The notes under the pieces: model-generated
The model's input: the letters and a program-made list of their open reading frames with translations, nothing else
Told to the model about the DNA's origin: nothing
The model's database searches: none
Source of the DNA: Willaertia magna
Lineage: Eukaryota; Heterolobosea; Eutetramitea; Acrasida; Naegleriidae
Direction of reading: 5' to 3'
Assembly (NCBI GenBank): GCA_902984215.1
Contig: CADWAF010001262.1
Location: 1-10,355, forward strand
Length of the DNA stretch: 10,355 nucleotides
In this document: piece after piece, positions 9,496 to 10,355 of the stretch
How positions within the stretch are numbered: position 1 is the first letter of the stretch
Layout: each line of letters starts with the position of its first letter
Program-made: the position numbers and the translations under genes

Positions 9496-9666
9496 GATAG
9501 AAGTAGTAATTAAGGTTTTGTCATTACAAGAAATATATGACAAGTACATGGGTATGAGCAAGCCAAACGTATGTGAAGTTTCATCAAATTTGAATATCAT
9601 TAACAGAGAATGTAATAATATATGGTGAGTGGTCACAATCACAGAATAAGATGTTAAAAAGAAAAT

Positions 9667-9672
9667 AATAAA
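9667..9672 (+). terminator. Candidate poly(A) signal for UPF1
   Basis: AATAAA about 200 bases after the UPF1 stop, at the point where the mixed-composition 3' flank gives way to A-rich sequence. This placement makes it a reasonable 3' end, but the motif is frequent in such DNA. Confidence 0.4.
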
Positions 9673-9783
9673 AGAATCTGTTTTGTGTTAAATTCTATGA
9701 ATAACTTTTTTAAAAATCAAATTTAGCACTAAAAATTAAAGAAATCAATAAAAATTAAAAAAAAATTAACAATTAAAAAAAAA

Positions 9784-10355
9784 ATGTCCAAATTCAAACT
9801 AATTTTAACAAAACAAAAACAATTTCCGATTTATGAATTATTAAAAATTGAAGAAAGTATAATGCGTGTAGATAAACAAAAAGAAAATATTTATATCTTT
9901 TTAAATGAAGGAACACCACAAAAAAGTATAATTATGGGAGCAAGTGGTCAAGTAGAAAAATTAGTATTTAAAGAAACTGTAAAACAAGATAATATTCCAA
10001 TTATTAAACGTTTTACCGGTGGCGGTACCGTTTTAGTAGACCATCAAACCGTTTTTGTCAGTTTTATTGGTTCCAATAAATTTTTAAAAGAATTACCATT
10101 CGATAAAAGTTTACAAAATAAAATTTTAAAAAGAGAAAAAGAAGAAGAACAACAAATTAAAGTTTATCCAGAAGATATTATGAAATGGACAAGCGGTTTT
10201 TATTCTCCAATTTTTCCTCAAAGTTTACAATTTGAATTAAAAGAAAATGATTACATTTTTCATGGCGGTAAAAAATTTGGCGGGAACGCACAATACATAA
10301 CTGGCGGAAAATTACAACGTTGGGTTCACCACACTTCCTTTTTATGGGATTATCA
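9784..10355 (+). CDS. lplA: Lipoate-protein ligase A family protein, N-terminal 190 codons; cut by window end
   Basis: Enzymes of this family attach lipoate (or an octanoyl/lipoyl group) to lysines of 2-oxoacid dehydrogenase E2 subunits and the glycine cleavage H protein, in mitochondria or plastids. The visible part reads from an ATG preceded by a run of ten A's, the same context as UPF1, and stays open to the window edge. It shows the substrate-pocket motif RFTGGGTV (76-83), matching the family's RRxxGGGxV, and KKFGGNAQ (163-170), in which K164 sits where LplA-type ligases have the lipoyl-AMP-binding lysine. VHHTSFLWDY (181-190) follows. Wording such as DIMKW, ENDYIF and KFGGNAQ resembles the plant-type LplA-like proteins as I remember them. 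No clear mitochondrial presequence is seen, although the N-terminus is basic (MSKFKLILTKQK). An insert rich in Lys and Glu (about 112-126) looks lineage-specific. The C-terminal domain is not visible, so ligase versus transferase activity cannot be settled. Confidence 0.9.
   Translation, partial: MSKFKLILTKQKQFPIYELLKIEESIMRVDKQKENIYIFLNEGTPQKSIIMGASGQVEKLVFKETVKQDNIPIIKRFTGGGTVLVDHQTVFVSFIGSNKFLKELPFDKSLQNKILKREKEEEQQIKVYPEDIMKWTSGFYSPIFPQSLQFELKENDYIFHGGKKFGGNAQYITGGKLQRWVHHTSFLWDY

Larger units (their letters stand above)
9466..9783. other. UPF1 3' flank and lplA leader
   Basis: This 318-bp spacer holds the UPF1 3' UTR and the promoter/leader of the lipoate ligase gene. Its first 190 bases are unusually complex, with about 29% G+C in 9481-9660, and are open for about 55 codons in the +1 frame relative to UPF1 (9461-9625) before TGA. 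No recognisable domain appears there. From about 9661 it turns A-rich up to the next ATG. See the separate hairpin and poly(A) entries. Confidence 0.6.

Noticed and set aside
9424..9642. 72-codon minus-strand ORF over the UPF1 end and 3' flank
   Set aside because: It overlaps the UPF1 C-terminus and reads as the antisense of the +1 frame. No recognisable motif and no good start context.
1..10355. tRNA, rRNA, CRISPR or bacterial-type operon signals
   Set aside because: None seen. The genes are eukaryotic, and the desert lacks the G+C-bearing conserved loops these would need.

Overview
This is an AT-rich nuclear fragment from a eukaryote. It carries three clearly recognisable genes, UPF1, deoxyhypusine hydroxylase and a lipoate-protein ligase. 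None shows an intron inside the visible coding sequence, and TAA and TAG both act as stops. The A-run before start codons, the short Asn/Gln/Asp runs in UPF1, the LRR/F-box-like gene and the roughly 93-95% AT intergenic DNA suggest a free-living protist. A dictyostelid-like amoebozoan is my best guess, but other AT-rich lineages such as heteroloboseans, other amoebae or AT-rich early fungi cannot be excluded.

Layout. 1-775 (minus): the 5' part of a leucine-rich-repeat gene with an F-box-like start. It leaves the window on the left and carries an apparent single-base frameshift near 716. About 776-4650: an almost pure A/T desert of roughly 3.9 kb with no recognisable gene, a 17-bp tandem repeat and one strongly C-depleted block. 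4730-5860 (minus): deoxyhypusine hydroxylase (DOHH). 5861-6237: a 377-bp divergent promoter/leader region, much richer in G+C than the desert. 6238-9465 (plus): full-length UPF1, the central RNA helicase of nonsense-mediated decay. 9466-9783: UPF1 3' flank, again of coding-like composition, with a hairpin just past the stop. 9784-10355 (plus): the first 190 codons of a lipoate-protein ligase A family gene, cut by the window end.

How the genes relate. DOHH finishes the hypusine modification of eIF5A, a translation elongation and termination factor. UPF1 acts on terminating ribosomes. The two share one short head-to-head control region, so co-expression of two translation/mRNA-surveillance genes is plausible but not shown. 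The lipoate ligase (mitochondrial cofactor attachment) and the LRR gene have no evident functional link to them. I see no convincing new multi-gene system. The best leads are the frameshift in the LRR gene, the N-terminal SQ/TQ cluster of UPF1, the UPF1 flanking regions and the C-depleted block in the desert.
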